From the NCBI GenBank assembly GCA_030066475.1, contig JASJBO010000356.1, positions 1-7,529 of the forward strand: a stretch of 7,529 nt of DNA. The letters run 5' to 3'. The stretch comes from Myxococcota bacterium (GTDB lineage: Bacteria > Myxococcota_A > UBA9160 > PR03). Under the pieces are notes generated by a model that searched no databases, was not told the origin of the DNA, and saw nothing but the letters and a program-made list of their open reading frames with translations. Shown here in pieces: positions 1 through 6,109 of the stretch. Position 1 is the stretch's first letter, and each line of letters starts with the position of its first letter. A program made the translations under genes and the position numbers.

Positions 1-852
1 GCGCTCGCACTCCCAGCCGGGAAGCCGCTCGGCCCAGGCCGCGTCGTCGGGCGCCGGCACCTCGCGCACCACCCGGTGGATCGGCAGCAGCAGACTGCCG
101 GGGGCGTAGGCATTGGCGAAGTAGCCGAGCGCCAGCTCGAACGGCGCCTCGGCACCCGCCCCGGGCTCGGCCTCGCGACGCTCGTCGCGGTAGGCCAGCG
201 CCGTCTCGTAGCGGTGGTGCCCGTCGGCGATCACCACGGGCCGGTCGGCGAGGAAGGCGCACAGGCGCTCGATCGTGGCGGCGTCATCGATCACCACCAG
301 CGACTGCTCCACGCCGGCCAGCTCGCCCTCGATCGCCGGCCCGGCGTCGAGCCGCTCGGCCAGCAGCTCGCCGAGCGTCTGCTCGGGGTCCTCGTACAGG
401 AAGAACACGCTCGACAGGTTCGCCTGCGTGGCGCGCAGCTGCTTGAGACGATCGGCCTTGGGGCCGCGCATGGTGCGCTCGTGCGGCAGCACCACGCGGC
501 TCGCGTAGTCCTCGAGGCGCAGCGCGGCGAAGAAGCCGTCGCGCGCGTGGCGCGTGCCGTCGGGCGCGGTGAAGCGCTGGCGCAGGCCGTACAGGCAGGG
601 ACGCGCCTCGCGCTGCAGCACCCCAGTGCGCTGCCAGGCGGCCAGCGTCTCGGCCACGTCGCGGTAGTCGGCCTGGGCCTCCTCGCGCACGTCGCGCGTC
701 AGCTCCAGCCGGATCGCGTTGTGCGGATCGCGCGCGTAGAAGCCCTCGCGCTCGTCGGCGTGGACGACGTCGTAGGGCGGTACCAGCACGCGGCCCAGCT
801 CGACGCGTTGGGGGTCGTAGCGCAGCGCGCGAAACGGTCGGACCAGCGTCAT
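1..852 (-). CDS. DUF1015 family protein, 3' end cut by the window edge
   Basis: The first 284 residues of a DUF1015 (COG4198-type) protein are present; the C-terminal part lies beyond the left edge. Family hallmarks are visible: an N-terminal RPFRALRYDP block (residues 5-14) followed by PPYDVV (25-30), PHERT (123-127), GPKADRL (130-136), ATQANLSSVFFLYED (141-155), ADGHHRYETA (209-218) and LPIHRVV (256-262). No signal peptide or membrane segment is evident, so it is probably cytoplasmic. The ATG at 852-850 overlaps the stop of the upstream tsaC gene as ATGA. A GGAG (863-860) lies 7 bases before the start, which supports this start. I know of no settled biochemical function for the family. The DGHHR motif resembles the one in ParB/sulfiredoxin-fold proteins such as the archaeal serine kinase SerK, but that link is only inference. 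Membership in the family is secure; the role is unknown. Its place at the end of a purine operon suggests co-expression with housekeeping metabolism. Confidence 0.9.
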   Translation of the reverse strand, partial: MTLVRPFRALRYDPQRVELGRVLVPPYDVVHADEREGFYARDPHNAIRLELTRDVREEAQADYRDVAETLAAWQRTGVLQREARPCLYGLRQRFTAPDGTRHARDGFFAALRLEDYASRVVLPHERTMRGPKADRLKQLRATQANLSSVFFLYEDPEQTLGELLAERLDAGPAIEGELAGVEQSLVVIDDAATIERLCAFLADRPVVIADGHHRYETALAYRDERREAEPGAGAEAPFELALGYFANAYAPGSLLLPIHRVVREVPAPDDAAWAERLPGWECER

Positions 853-1496
853 CGGGGGTCTCCAGCGCGGGGCGCGAGGTCTTCGGGGCCGAGCGCTCCG
901 TAGCGCAGCACGGCGAGGTCGGCGCCGCAGCAGTCGACCACGCTGCTCGGCGCGCCCCCGCTCGCGTCGGGACCCGGCGTATCGGCCAGCCGCGGCGCAT
1001 CGGGGACGTCCTCGCACAGGGCCGCCGCCTCGCGCCGCGAGCGCGCGGGGGGCTCGCCGGAGCGATTCAGGCTCGTTGCCGTGAGCGGCCCGACGCCGGC
1101 TGCCGCGCACGCGCGCGCCAGCGCTGCCGCCACCGGGTGCGACGAGCAGCGCACGCCCACGGCGCCGTCGGCGCGCGCCACGCCCGGCGCGAACCGGCCG
1201 CGGCTCGGCAGCACCAGCGTCAGCGGCCCCGGCCAGTGGCGCCGCGCCAGCCGGGCGGCCGCCGGCGGCAGCTCGATGCCGAGCGGCCCGAGCGCGTCGG
1301 GGCCTTCCACCAGGATCGCGATCGGCTGGTCGGACGCCCGGCCCTTCCAGGCCGCCAGGCGCGCCAGCGCCGCGTCGGAGCGGGCATCGGCGCCGAGACC
1401 CCACACCGTCTCGGTCGGGAAGGCGAGCAGCCCGCCGTCGCGCAGGTGCGCGACGTCCGCTGCGCTGGCCGTCGGCGCGTCGTCCGAGCCGCTCAC
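849..1496 (-). CDS. tsaC: L-threonylcarbamoyladenylate synthase, TsaC/YrdC/Sua5 family
   Basis: This 215-residue protein of the Sua5/YciO/YrdC family probably condenses threonine, bicarbonate and ATP into threonylcarbamoyl-AMP, the donor for t6A at position 37 of ANN-decoding tRNAs. Visible motifs are FPTETVWGLGADA (26-38), the nucleotide-binding KGR (51-53) with QPIAILV (57-63), WPGPLTLVL (88-96), VGVRCSSHP (113-121), TATSLNRSG (139-147, usually TSANxSG) and GGAPSSVVDC (180-189). The length fits the single-domain TsaC/YrdC type, without the extra C-terminal Sua5 domain. The start is taken as the GTG at 1496-1494, which overlaps the purD stop as GTGA. No strong Shine-Dalgarno sequence precedes it, so translation is probably coupled to purD. 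Its own stop overlaps the DUF1015 start as ATGA. YciO paralogues share the same fold, so a related but different activity cannot be excluded from the sequence alone. Confidence 0.9.
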   Translation of the reverse strand: MSGSDDAPTASAADVAHLRDGGLLAFPTETVWGLGADARSDAALARLAAWKGRASDQPIAILVEGPDALGPLGIELPPAAARLARRHWPGPLTLVLPSRGRFAPGVARADGAVGVRCSSHPVAAALARACAAAGVGPLTATSLNRSGEPPARSRREAAALCEDVPDAPRLADTPGPDASGGAPSSVVDCCGADLAVLRYGALGPEDLAPRAGDPR

Positions 1497-2773
1497 GAGC
1501 CCAGCGCGCGCGCCGCGATGTCGCGCCGCAGGTGGCGGCCCTCGAACTCGATGCGGTCGGCGGCGGCGTAGGCGCGCTGCTGCGCCTCGGCCACGCTGGC
1601 GCCGCGCGCGGTGACGCCCAGCACGCGGCCCCCGTGCGTCACGAACCCGCCGTCGTCCGCGCGCCGGGTGCCCGCGTGGAACACCGTGACGTCGGCATCG
1701 GCGCCCGCCGCCTCGAGGCCGGTGATCGGCAGGCCCTTGGAATAGCTGCGCGGATAGCCCCCGGACGCCAGCACCACACAGACGGCCGCGTCGCCCCAGC
1801 CCGGGGTGGGCGCGGCGTCGAGCGTCCCGCGTGCCGCGCCGTCGAGCAGCGGCAGCAGGTCGCCCTGCATGCGCACCACCAGCGCCTGCGTCTCGGGGTC
1901 GCCGAAGCGCACGTTGAACTCGATCACGCGCGGCTCGCCGGCGTCGTCGATCATCAGCCCCACGAACAGCACCCCGACGTAGGGGCTGCCCTCGCGCGCC
2001 AGGCCGCGAATCGCGGGGTGCACGATGCGCTCGAGCACGCGCTTCTCGACCGCCTCGGTGAACACCGGCGCGGGCGAGTACGCGCCCATCCCGCCGGTGT
2101 TCTCGCCCCGGTCGCCGTCGAGCGCGCGCTTGTGGTCCTGCGCCGCCGCGAGCGGAACCACGGTGGTTCCGTCGCTCACCGCGTAGTACGAGGCCTCCTG
2201 CCCGAGCAGACGCTCCTCGACCACCACGCGCGCGCCCGCGTCGCCGAAGCGGCGCTCCTGCATCATCTCGCGCAGTGCGCGCTCGGCGTCCTCGGGCCCG
2301 TCGCACACCGCGACGCCCTTGCCGGCGGCGAGACCGTCGGCCTTCACCACGCACGGTCCCGCCAGCGCCTGCACGTGCGCGAGCGCCGCGTCGAGCCGAT
2401 CGAAGACGGCGAAGTCCGCCGTCGGGATGTCGTGGCGGCGCATGAAGTCCTTGGCGAACTCCTTGCTGGCCTCCAGCCGCGCGGCGGCGCAGGAAGGGCC
2501 GAAGGTCGCGATGCCCGCTTCGCGCAGCCGGTCGGCGACGCCGTCGGCGAGCGGGTCCTCGGGACCCACCACGACGAGATCGACGGCCTGGCTCCGCGCC
2601 AGCGCCACCACCGCGTCGAGGTCGCCGGCGGAGACCTCCGGGAAGCAGGTGGCATCGTCCGCCATGGCGTCGCTGCCGGGCGCCGCGAGCATCGCCTCGA
2701 CCTGCGGGCTCTGCGCCAGCTTCCACACCAGCGCGTGCTCGCGCCCGCCCGAACCGAGTACCAGGACCCGCAT
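1493..2773 (-). CDS. purD: Phosphoribosylamine-glycine ligase (GAR synthetase)
   Basis: This complete 426-residue PurD is of normal length for the monofunctional bacterial enzyme. It joins 5-phosphoribosylamine and glycine with ATP to give glycinamide ribonucleotide, the second step of de novo IMP synthesis in the cytoplasm. In order it shows the N-terminal GSGGREHA (7-14), GPEDPLADGVADRL (70-83), the ATP-grasp segment CVVKADGLAAGKGVAV (141-156), GQEASYY (191-197), QDHKRALDGDRGENTGGMG (212-230) with AYSP (231-234), GVLFVGLM (267-274) and the metal/ATP-binding EFNVRFGDPE (285-294). The C-terminal domain has SGGYPRSYSKG (337-347). No expected core motif is missing. The ATG at 2773-2771 lies 19 bases after the purH stop, with only a weak G-rich ribosome-binding site, and its stop overlaps the tsaC start. 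It is the second gene of the purH-purD-tsaC-DUF1015 operon. Confidence 0.97.
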   Translation of the reverse strand: MRVLVLGSGGREHALVWKLAQSPQVEAMLAAPGSDAMADDATCFPEVSAGDLDAVVALARSQAVDLVVVGPEDPLADGVADRLREAGIATFGPSCAAARLEASKEFAKDFMRRHDIPTADFAVFDRLDAALAHVQALAGPCVVKADGLAAGKGVAVCDGPEDAERALREMMQERRFGDAGARVVVEERLLGQEASYYAVSDGTTVVPLAAAQDHKRALDGDRGENTGGMGAYSPAPVFTEAVEKRVLERIVHPAIRGLAREGSPYVGVLFVGLMIDDAGEPRVIEFNVRFGDPETQALVVRMQGDLLPLLDGAARGTLDAAPTPGWGDAAVCVVLASGGYPRSYSKGLPITGLEAAGADADVTVFHAGTRRADDGGFVTHGGRVLGVTARGASVAEAQQRAYAAADRIEFEGRHLRRDIAARALGS

Positions 2774-2792
2774 CGTCCGTCCGTCCCAGCTT

Positions 2793-4358
2793 CTAGTGGC
2801 GGAAGTGCCGCGCGCCCGTGAACACCATCGCGATGCCCAGCCGGTCGGCGGCCTCGATCACCAGCTCGTCGCGGTTCGACCCGCCCGGCTGCACCACCGC
2901 GCGGGCGCCCGCCGCGACGGCCGCCTCGAGCCCGTCCGGGAACGGGAAGAAGGCGTCGCTGGCGAGCACCGAGCCCGTGAGATCGTTGCCCACGCGCGCC
3001 GCCTTGTCGCGCGCGATCAACACGGCGTCGACGCGCGAGGTCTGCCCGCCGCCCACCGCCAACGTGCGGTCGGGCGCGGCGAACACCACGGCGTTGCTCT
3101 TGACGTGCTTGACCACCTTCCAGCCGAAGGCGAGCGCGCGCAGCTCGTCCTCGGTGGGCTTGCGCGCCGTCGCCACGCGGGCGGCCGCCACGTCCTCGGC
3201 CGCGACGTCGGGCTGCTGGAGCAGCAGGCCGCCGAACACGCGCTTCCAGTCGGGCTCGGCGCGGTCGATGCGCTCGGGCCGGAAGCGCAGCAGCCGCCGG
3301 TTCTTCTTCTTCTTCAGCAGCGCGAGCGCATCGTCGGTGAAGGCCGGCGCGATCAGCACCTCGGTGAAGATCTCGTCCACCGCCTCGGCCAGCGCGAGGT
3401 CGAAGGGGCGGTTGCACACGATGATGCCGCCGAACGGCGAGTCCGGATCCGTGGAGAAGGCGGCGCGATAGGCTGCCTCGGGCGTGTCGCCGGCGCCGAC
3501 GCCGCAGGGCGTGTTGTGCTTCAGGATGCCGACCACGGGCCCTTCGCCGGGATCGAACTCGAGGATCAGCTGGAGCGCGGCCTGGGTGTCGACCACGTTG
3601 TTGAACGAGAGCTCCTTGCCGTGCAGCGGCTCCGCCACCTCGAGGAAGCTCCCGTAGAGCGCCGCGCCCTGGTGCGGGTTCTCGCCGTAGCGGAGCGAGG
3701 CGGCGCGGCCCAGGTCGAGCTGCAGGCGCGCCGGGAAGGTCTCGCCCGCCTCCGCCTCGAGCCCGGCCAGATAGGCGTGGATCGCCGCGTCGTAGCGGGC
3801 GGTGCGCTCGAAGGCCTTGCGCGCCAACCCGCGGCGCGTCGCGTCGGACAGGGCGCCGCCTTCCCGAAGCTCGGCGAGCACCGCGTCGTAGTCGCCCGGA
3901 TCGACCACCACGCCCACGAAGGCGTGGTTCTTCGCCGCCGAGCGGATCATCGAGGGCCCGCCGATGTCGATGTTCTCGATCGCGTCGGCCACGCTCACGT
4001 CGGGCTTCGCGACGGTCTGCTCGAACGGGTAGAGGTTCACCACGACCAGGTCGATCGGTCGCAGCTCCTGCGCCTGCATGTCGGCGCGGTCGCCCTCGTG
4101 GTCGCGGCGCGCCAGGATGCCGCCGTGGATGCGCGGGTGGAGCGTCTTGACGCGGCCACCGAGCATCTCGGGGCTGGCCGTGAGGCCGGCGACGTCGACC
4201 ACCTCGAGGCCCGCCTCGCGGAGCGCGCCGGCGGTGCCGCCCGAGGCGACCAGCTCGATGCCGAGCTCGGCCAGCCCGCGCCCCAGCAGGGACAGCCCGG
4301 TCTTGTCCGAAACGGAGAGCAGCGCTCGCGCCACGCGGCGCGGGTCCTGGGGGGACAT
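2793..4358 (-). CDS. purH: Bifunctional AICAR formyltransferase / IMP cyclohydrolase
   Basis: This complete 521-residue PurH catalyses the last two steps of IMP synthesis: transfer of a formyl group from 10-formyl-THF to AICAR, then ring closure of FAICAR to IMP. The N-terminal MGS-like cyclohydrolase domain (about 8-145) shows SVSDKTG (15-21), ASGGTAGALREAG (38-50), GGRVKTLHPRIHGG (67-80), NLYPFEQTV (108-116) and ENIDIGGPSMIRSAAKN (128-144). The formyltransferase domain (about 146-521) shows RYGENPHQ (223-230), the catalytic Lys-His pair in LKHNTPCGVG (279-288, K280/H281), DSPFGGII (306-313), FGWKVVKHVKSNA (411-423), GGGQTSRVDA (436-445), DAFFPFPD (468-475) and QPGGS (490-494). A good GGAGG at 4370-4366 sits 7 bases before the ATG at 4358. 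It is the first gene of the leftward purine operon. Annotation is secure. Confidence 0.98.
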   Translation of the reverse strand: MSPQDPRRVARALLSVSDKTGLSLLGRGLAELGIELVASGGTAGALREAGLEVVDVAGLTASPEMLGGRVKTLHPRIHGGILARRDHEGDRADMQAQELRPIDLVVVNLYPFEQTVAKPDVSVADAIENIDIGGPSMIRSAAKNHAFVGVVVDPGDYDAVLAELREGGALSDATRRGLARKAFERTARYDAAIHAYLAGLEAEAGETFPARLQLDLGRAASLRYGENPHQGAALYGSFLEVAEPLHGKELSFNNVVDTQAALQLILEFDPGEGPVVGILKHNTPCGVGAGDTPEAAYRAAFSTDPDSPFGGIIVCNRPFDLALAEAVDEIFTEVLIAPAFTDDALALLKKKKNRRLLRFRPERIDRAEPDWKRVFGGLLLQQPDVAAEDVAAARVATARKPTEDELRALAFGWKVVKHVKSNAVVFAAPDRTLAVGGGQTSRVDAVLIARDKAARVGNDLTGSVLASDAFFPFPDGLEAAVAAGARAVVQPGGSNRDELVIEAADRLGIAMVFTGARHFRH

Positions 4359-4365
4359 CAGAGAG

Positions 4366-4370
4366 CCTCC
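4366..4370 (-). promoter_or_regulatory. Ribosome-binding site of purH
   Basis: On the minus strand GGAGG lies 7 bases upstream of the purH ATG. It is the best Shine-Dalgarno match in the leftward block and fixes the purH start. The downstream genes of the operon have weaker sites and rely on short gaps or overlaps. Confidence 0.8.
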
Positions 4371-4399
4371 GAGGAGTCGGTTTCTGGGAAGAAGGAGGG

Positions 4400-4416
4400 G
4401 GTAACGGGTGTTTACC
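4400..4416. promoter_or_regulatory. Small inverted repeat upstream of purH, possible operator
   Basis: GGTAA (4400-4404) and TTACC (4412-4416) form perfect 5-base arms around a 7-base spacer, 42 bases upstream of the purH start and in the least GC-rich part of the gap. The spacing is typical of a site for a dimeric regulator. It does not match the E. coli PurR operator, and 5-base arms can arise by chance, so a function is only a possibility. Confidence 0.25.
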
Positions 4417-4499
4417 GCAGGCCTTGGGACTTCGCCCCCTCCGAGCCCGCCCGCCTGCCACCCCCCGAAGAAGCACCCGAGGCCGCCGGCGCAAGCGGA

Positions 4500-4515
4500 G
4501 GCGGGTCCTCCCGCC
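4500..4515. terminator. GC hairpin, possible terminator of the MlaE/MlaF-like gene
   Basis: GGCGGG (4500-4505) and CCCGCC (4510-4515) form a perfect 6-bp stem with a TCCT loop. It lies about 160 bases downstream of the leftward ABC-like gene. There is no following T-tract on either strand, so intrinsic termination is uncertain; a structural role next to the repeat copies is equally possible. Confidence 0.25.
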
Positions 4516-4518
4516 GGA

Positions 4519-4570
4519 GCGCGCAGCGAGGCGAAGCCGAGCGAAGTCCACCAAGACGCGCCCGCGCCGG
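4519..4570. repeat. Direct repeat copy 1 (52 bases)
   Basis: The first copy of a 52-base unit begins GCGCGCAGCGAGGCGAAG. It matches 4611-4662 at 46 of 52 positions with no gap, and 30 of the first 31 bases agree. The core is made of short GCGAAG/GAGCGAAG-like sub-units. It is non-coding, between two genes transcribed in the same direction. It resembles a dispersed intergenic repeat more than a gene remnant, but only two copies fall in this window. Confidence 0.7.
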
Positions 4571-4599
4571 CAACCCAGCCCTACGCAGGCACCCCGCAA

Positions 4600-4612
4600 G
4601 CGCCGAAGGCGC
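4600..4612. terminator. Short GC hairpin next to repeat copy 2, possible terminator
   Basis: GCGCC (4600-4604) and GGCGC (4608-4612) pair around a 3-base loop, about 60 bases past the stop of the leftward ABC-like gene. No T-tract follows on the minus strand, so it is a weak terminator candidate. It touches the start of direct-repeat copy 2. Confidence 0.2.
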
Positions 4613-4662
4613 GCGCAGCGAGGCGAAGGCGAGCGAAGTCCATCAGGCCGCCCCCGTGCCGG
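4611..4662. repeat. Direct repeat copy 2 (52 bases)
   Basis: The second copy lies exactly 92 bases after copy 1. The six differences are at unit positions 19, 33, 36, 38, 42 and 47, so the left 31 bases are far more conserved than the right part. Copy 2 ends 12 bases before the stop of the ABC-like gene. Both copies are preceded by GCAAGCG (4491-4497 and 4596-4602), so the true unit may be longer with an insertion or deletion in it. Confidence 0.7.
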
Positions 4663-4674
4663 CTGCGCGATCGA

Positions 4675-5901
4675 TCAAGCTGCGACCGGCCCGTACGGAT
4701 GCCCGCGCACAAGCTGCCGCAGAGCGGGATGCACGCTGGCGTCGAGGGCGGAGGCGTCGACGCTGGTGACGAGGCGGCCGCCGTGGAGCAGCGCGATGCG
4801 GTCGGCGAAGACGGCCGCGGCGCGCGGGTCGGCGTGCGTCGCCAGCAACGTCAGGCCGAGCCGCTCGCGGAGCTGGGCCAGCAGCCGGCCCAGGGCGTCG
4901 GCGGCGACCGGATCGAGTCCGGCGGTGAGCGCGTCGACCACCAGCAGCTCGGGGCGGTGCGCGATGGCGCGCGCCAACGCCACGCGGCGGCGCGCGCCCG
5001 GGGCGAGCTGCGCGATGCGCAGGTGCTCGACGTGCTTGAGGCCCACCAGCAGCAGGCTCTCGCGCACCAGCCGCTCGACCTCGTCGGCCGGGAGGCGCTG
5101 GGCCTTCGCGAGGGCCAGACCCACGTTCTGCTCGACGCGCAGGTCGTCGAAGAGCGCGCCGCCCTCGAGCACCACGCCCACGCGCGACCAGAGCCGAGCC
5201 CGGTCGGCGCGTCCCAGCTCCCGGGGCCGCATCCCGAACAGGCGCGCGCTCCCCTCGCTCTCCTCGAGCCCCAGCAGCGCCCGCACCAGGCGGGTCTTCC
5301 CTGCGCCCGCGGCGCCGACGACGGCGACCGCCTCGCCGGGCGCAACCTCGAGGTCGACGCCGCGCAGCCCGCGCCCGCGCAGGCCGCGCACGTGCACGGG
5401 GAGGTCGCCGCGCCGCAACCCGGCGGGAGCCGTGCCGGCCCGCGTTCCCGAGCGGGGCAGCTCGTCGAGCCACAGGCAGCGGGCTCCCGCGAGCGCGCCG
5501 CCCAGGGCCGCGAGCGCGAGCACCGGCACCAGGGGAACCGCGGTGAGCGCCGGCGGCGCGACGCCTGCCGCCAGGGCCACCCCGAACGCGACGGCGTCGG
5601 CCAGCAGCACGGCGAGCGGCACGGCGAGGGCGCTGGCCGCGATCCGCGGCAGCACCAGCTGGCGGACCGGATCGATCGCGAGCGTGGCGAGCGCATCGAG
5701 CTGGCCGAGCGCGCGGCGGCGGCCCAGATCGCGCTCGAGCGCACCCCAGAGCAGCACGCCGACCGCCGCGCTGGCCAGCAGCGGCACGATCCACGCGAGT
5801 GCCAGGTTCGGCTCGAGCCCCGCCCGGGCGACCAGCAGCCCCCCGGCCATTCCGGCGAGCCCCGCCAGCGGCAGCCCGCGCGCGAGCAGTGCGGCGATCA
5901 T
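4675..5901 (-). CDS. MlaE-like permease / MlaF-like ATPase fusion with degenerate ATPase motifs
   Basis: This 408-residue two-part protein is unusual. Residues 1-142 have about four hydrophobic segments (9-24, 33-55, 87-112, 119-141) and an MlaE-like core, LGQLDALATLAIDPVRQLVLPR (65-86). MlaE is the permease of the MlaFEDB/Mce-type lipid transporters in the inner membrane. Canonical MlaE is about 260 residues, so this domain is clearly shortened. Residues about 167-382 form an ABC ATPase closest to MlaF: RGVDLEVAPGE (180-190), Walker A GAAGAGKT (196-203), GGALFDDLRVEQNVGLAL (247-264), ARRRVALARAIA (303-314), TAGLDP (326-331) and switch His356. The Q-loop residue is Glu246 instead of Gln, the signature is LAPGA (299-303) instead of LSGGM, and Walker B ends VVDA (321-324) with Ala for the catalytic Glu. 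The ATG at 5901-5899 is chosen because homology begins there; no good ribosome-binding site is seen. ATP binding is plausible, normal hydrolysis doubtful. A role in lipid transport is inference. Confidence 0.75.
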   Translation of the reverse strand: MIAALLARGLPLAGLAGMAGGLLVARAGLEPNLALAWIVPLLASAAVGVLLWGALERDLGRRRALGQLDALATLAIDPVRQLVLPRIAASALAVPLAVLLADAVAFGVALAAGVAPPALTAVPLVPVLALAALGGALAGARCLWLDELPRSGTRAGTAPAGLRRGDLPVHVRGLRGRGLRGVDLEVAPGEAVAVVGAAGAGKTRLVRALLGLEESEGSARLFGMRPRELGRADRARLWSRVGVVLEGGALFDDLRVEQNVGLALAKAQRLPADEVERLVRESLLLVGLKHVEHLRIAQLAPGARRRVALARAIAHRPELLVVDALTAGLDPVAADALGRLLAQLRERLGLTLLATHADPRAAAVFADRIALLHGGRLVTSVDASALDASVHPALRQLVRGHPYGPVAA

Positions 5902-5973
5902 CCCCGGGGCGCCCCGTCTTCCACGTCCACGCGGTCTCCATCGGCACTGGCGGGACCGGACCGGAGCGCTCTT

Positions 5974-5988
5974 GCCCGAGCCTCGGGC
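5974..5988. promoter_or_regulatory. Palindrome in the divergent intergenic region
   Basis: GCCCGAG, a central C and CTCGGGC make a perfect 15-base palindrome between the leftward MlaE/MlaF-like gene and rightward thiS. It could be an operator for either gene or a small RNA hairpin. At this base composition a chance origin is quite possible, and no known operator is recognised. Confidence 0.2.
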
Positions 5989-6045
5989 CGGCGCGGGCGC
6001 AGCCCGATAACCCGTCGGAAATCCAGACGAAACCACCGGGCGGCT

Positions 6046-6074
6046 TTGACCGTCCGGAGGCGCTCGGGTAGCTT
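6046..6074 (+). promoter_or_regulatory. Sigma70-like promoter for thiS-thiG
   Basis: TTGACC (6046-6051) matches the -35 consensus at 5 of 6 positions. After a 17-base spacer, TAGCTT (6069-6074) keeps the three most conserved -10 positions. The expected start of transcription is near 6081, giving a leader of about 30 bases before thiS. That leader is too short to hold a TPP riboswitch. Confidence 0.5.
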
Positions 6075-6109
6075 CCGCGACGAATGCCCCACGCTCCGAG
6101 GCGGGAGCC

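Larger units (their letters stand above)
4359..4674. other. 316-base intergenic region between purH and the MlaE/MlaF-like gene
   Basis: No convincing gene is seen here. Open frames crossing it on the plus strand are low-complexity shadows rich in Arg, Ala and Pro. The purH-proximal 60 bases are locally less GC-rich and carry a purine tract (4386-4401) and a short inverted repeat (4400-4416). This is where a purH promoter would be expected, but no clear -35/-10 pair was found on the minus strand. The rest holds two GC hairpins (4500-4515, 4600-4612) and two copies of a 52-base direct repeat. A 9-base GGACTTCGC (4427-4435) is the inverted counterpart of GCGAAGTCC inside both repeat copies (4541-4549 and 4633-4641). 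Confidence 0.7.

Noticed and set aside
849..2726. A minus-strand frame suggesting a PurD-TsaC fusion protein
   Set aside because: The part before residue V of VSGSDD is purD read in the wrong frame. The real purD ends at 1493 and tsaC begins at the overlapping GTG.
3302..3316. Run of AAG codons giving four lysines in PurH
   Set aside because: A KKK-type stretch at this place is a common feature of the PurH formyltransferase domain, so it is not an anomaly or a likely slippage site.
4408..4674. Possible small protein in the purH to ABC-like gap
   Set aside because: Candidate frames have biased composition, include the non-coding repeats, and lack a ribosome-binding site and recognisable motifs.
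2319..4769. Very long open frames on the plus strand across purH and purD, and others across the whole window
   Set aside because: They are shadows of GC-rich genes on the minus strand: repetitive Arg/Ala/His/Gly composition, no motifs, and complete overlap with securely identified genes.
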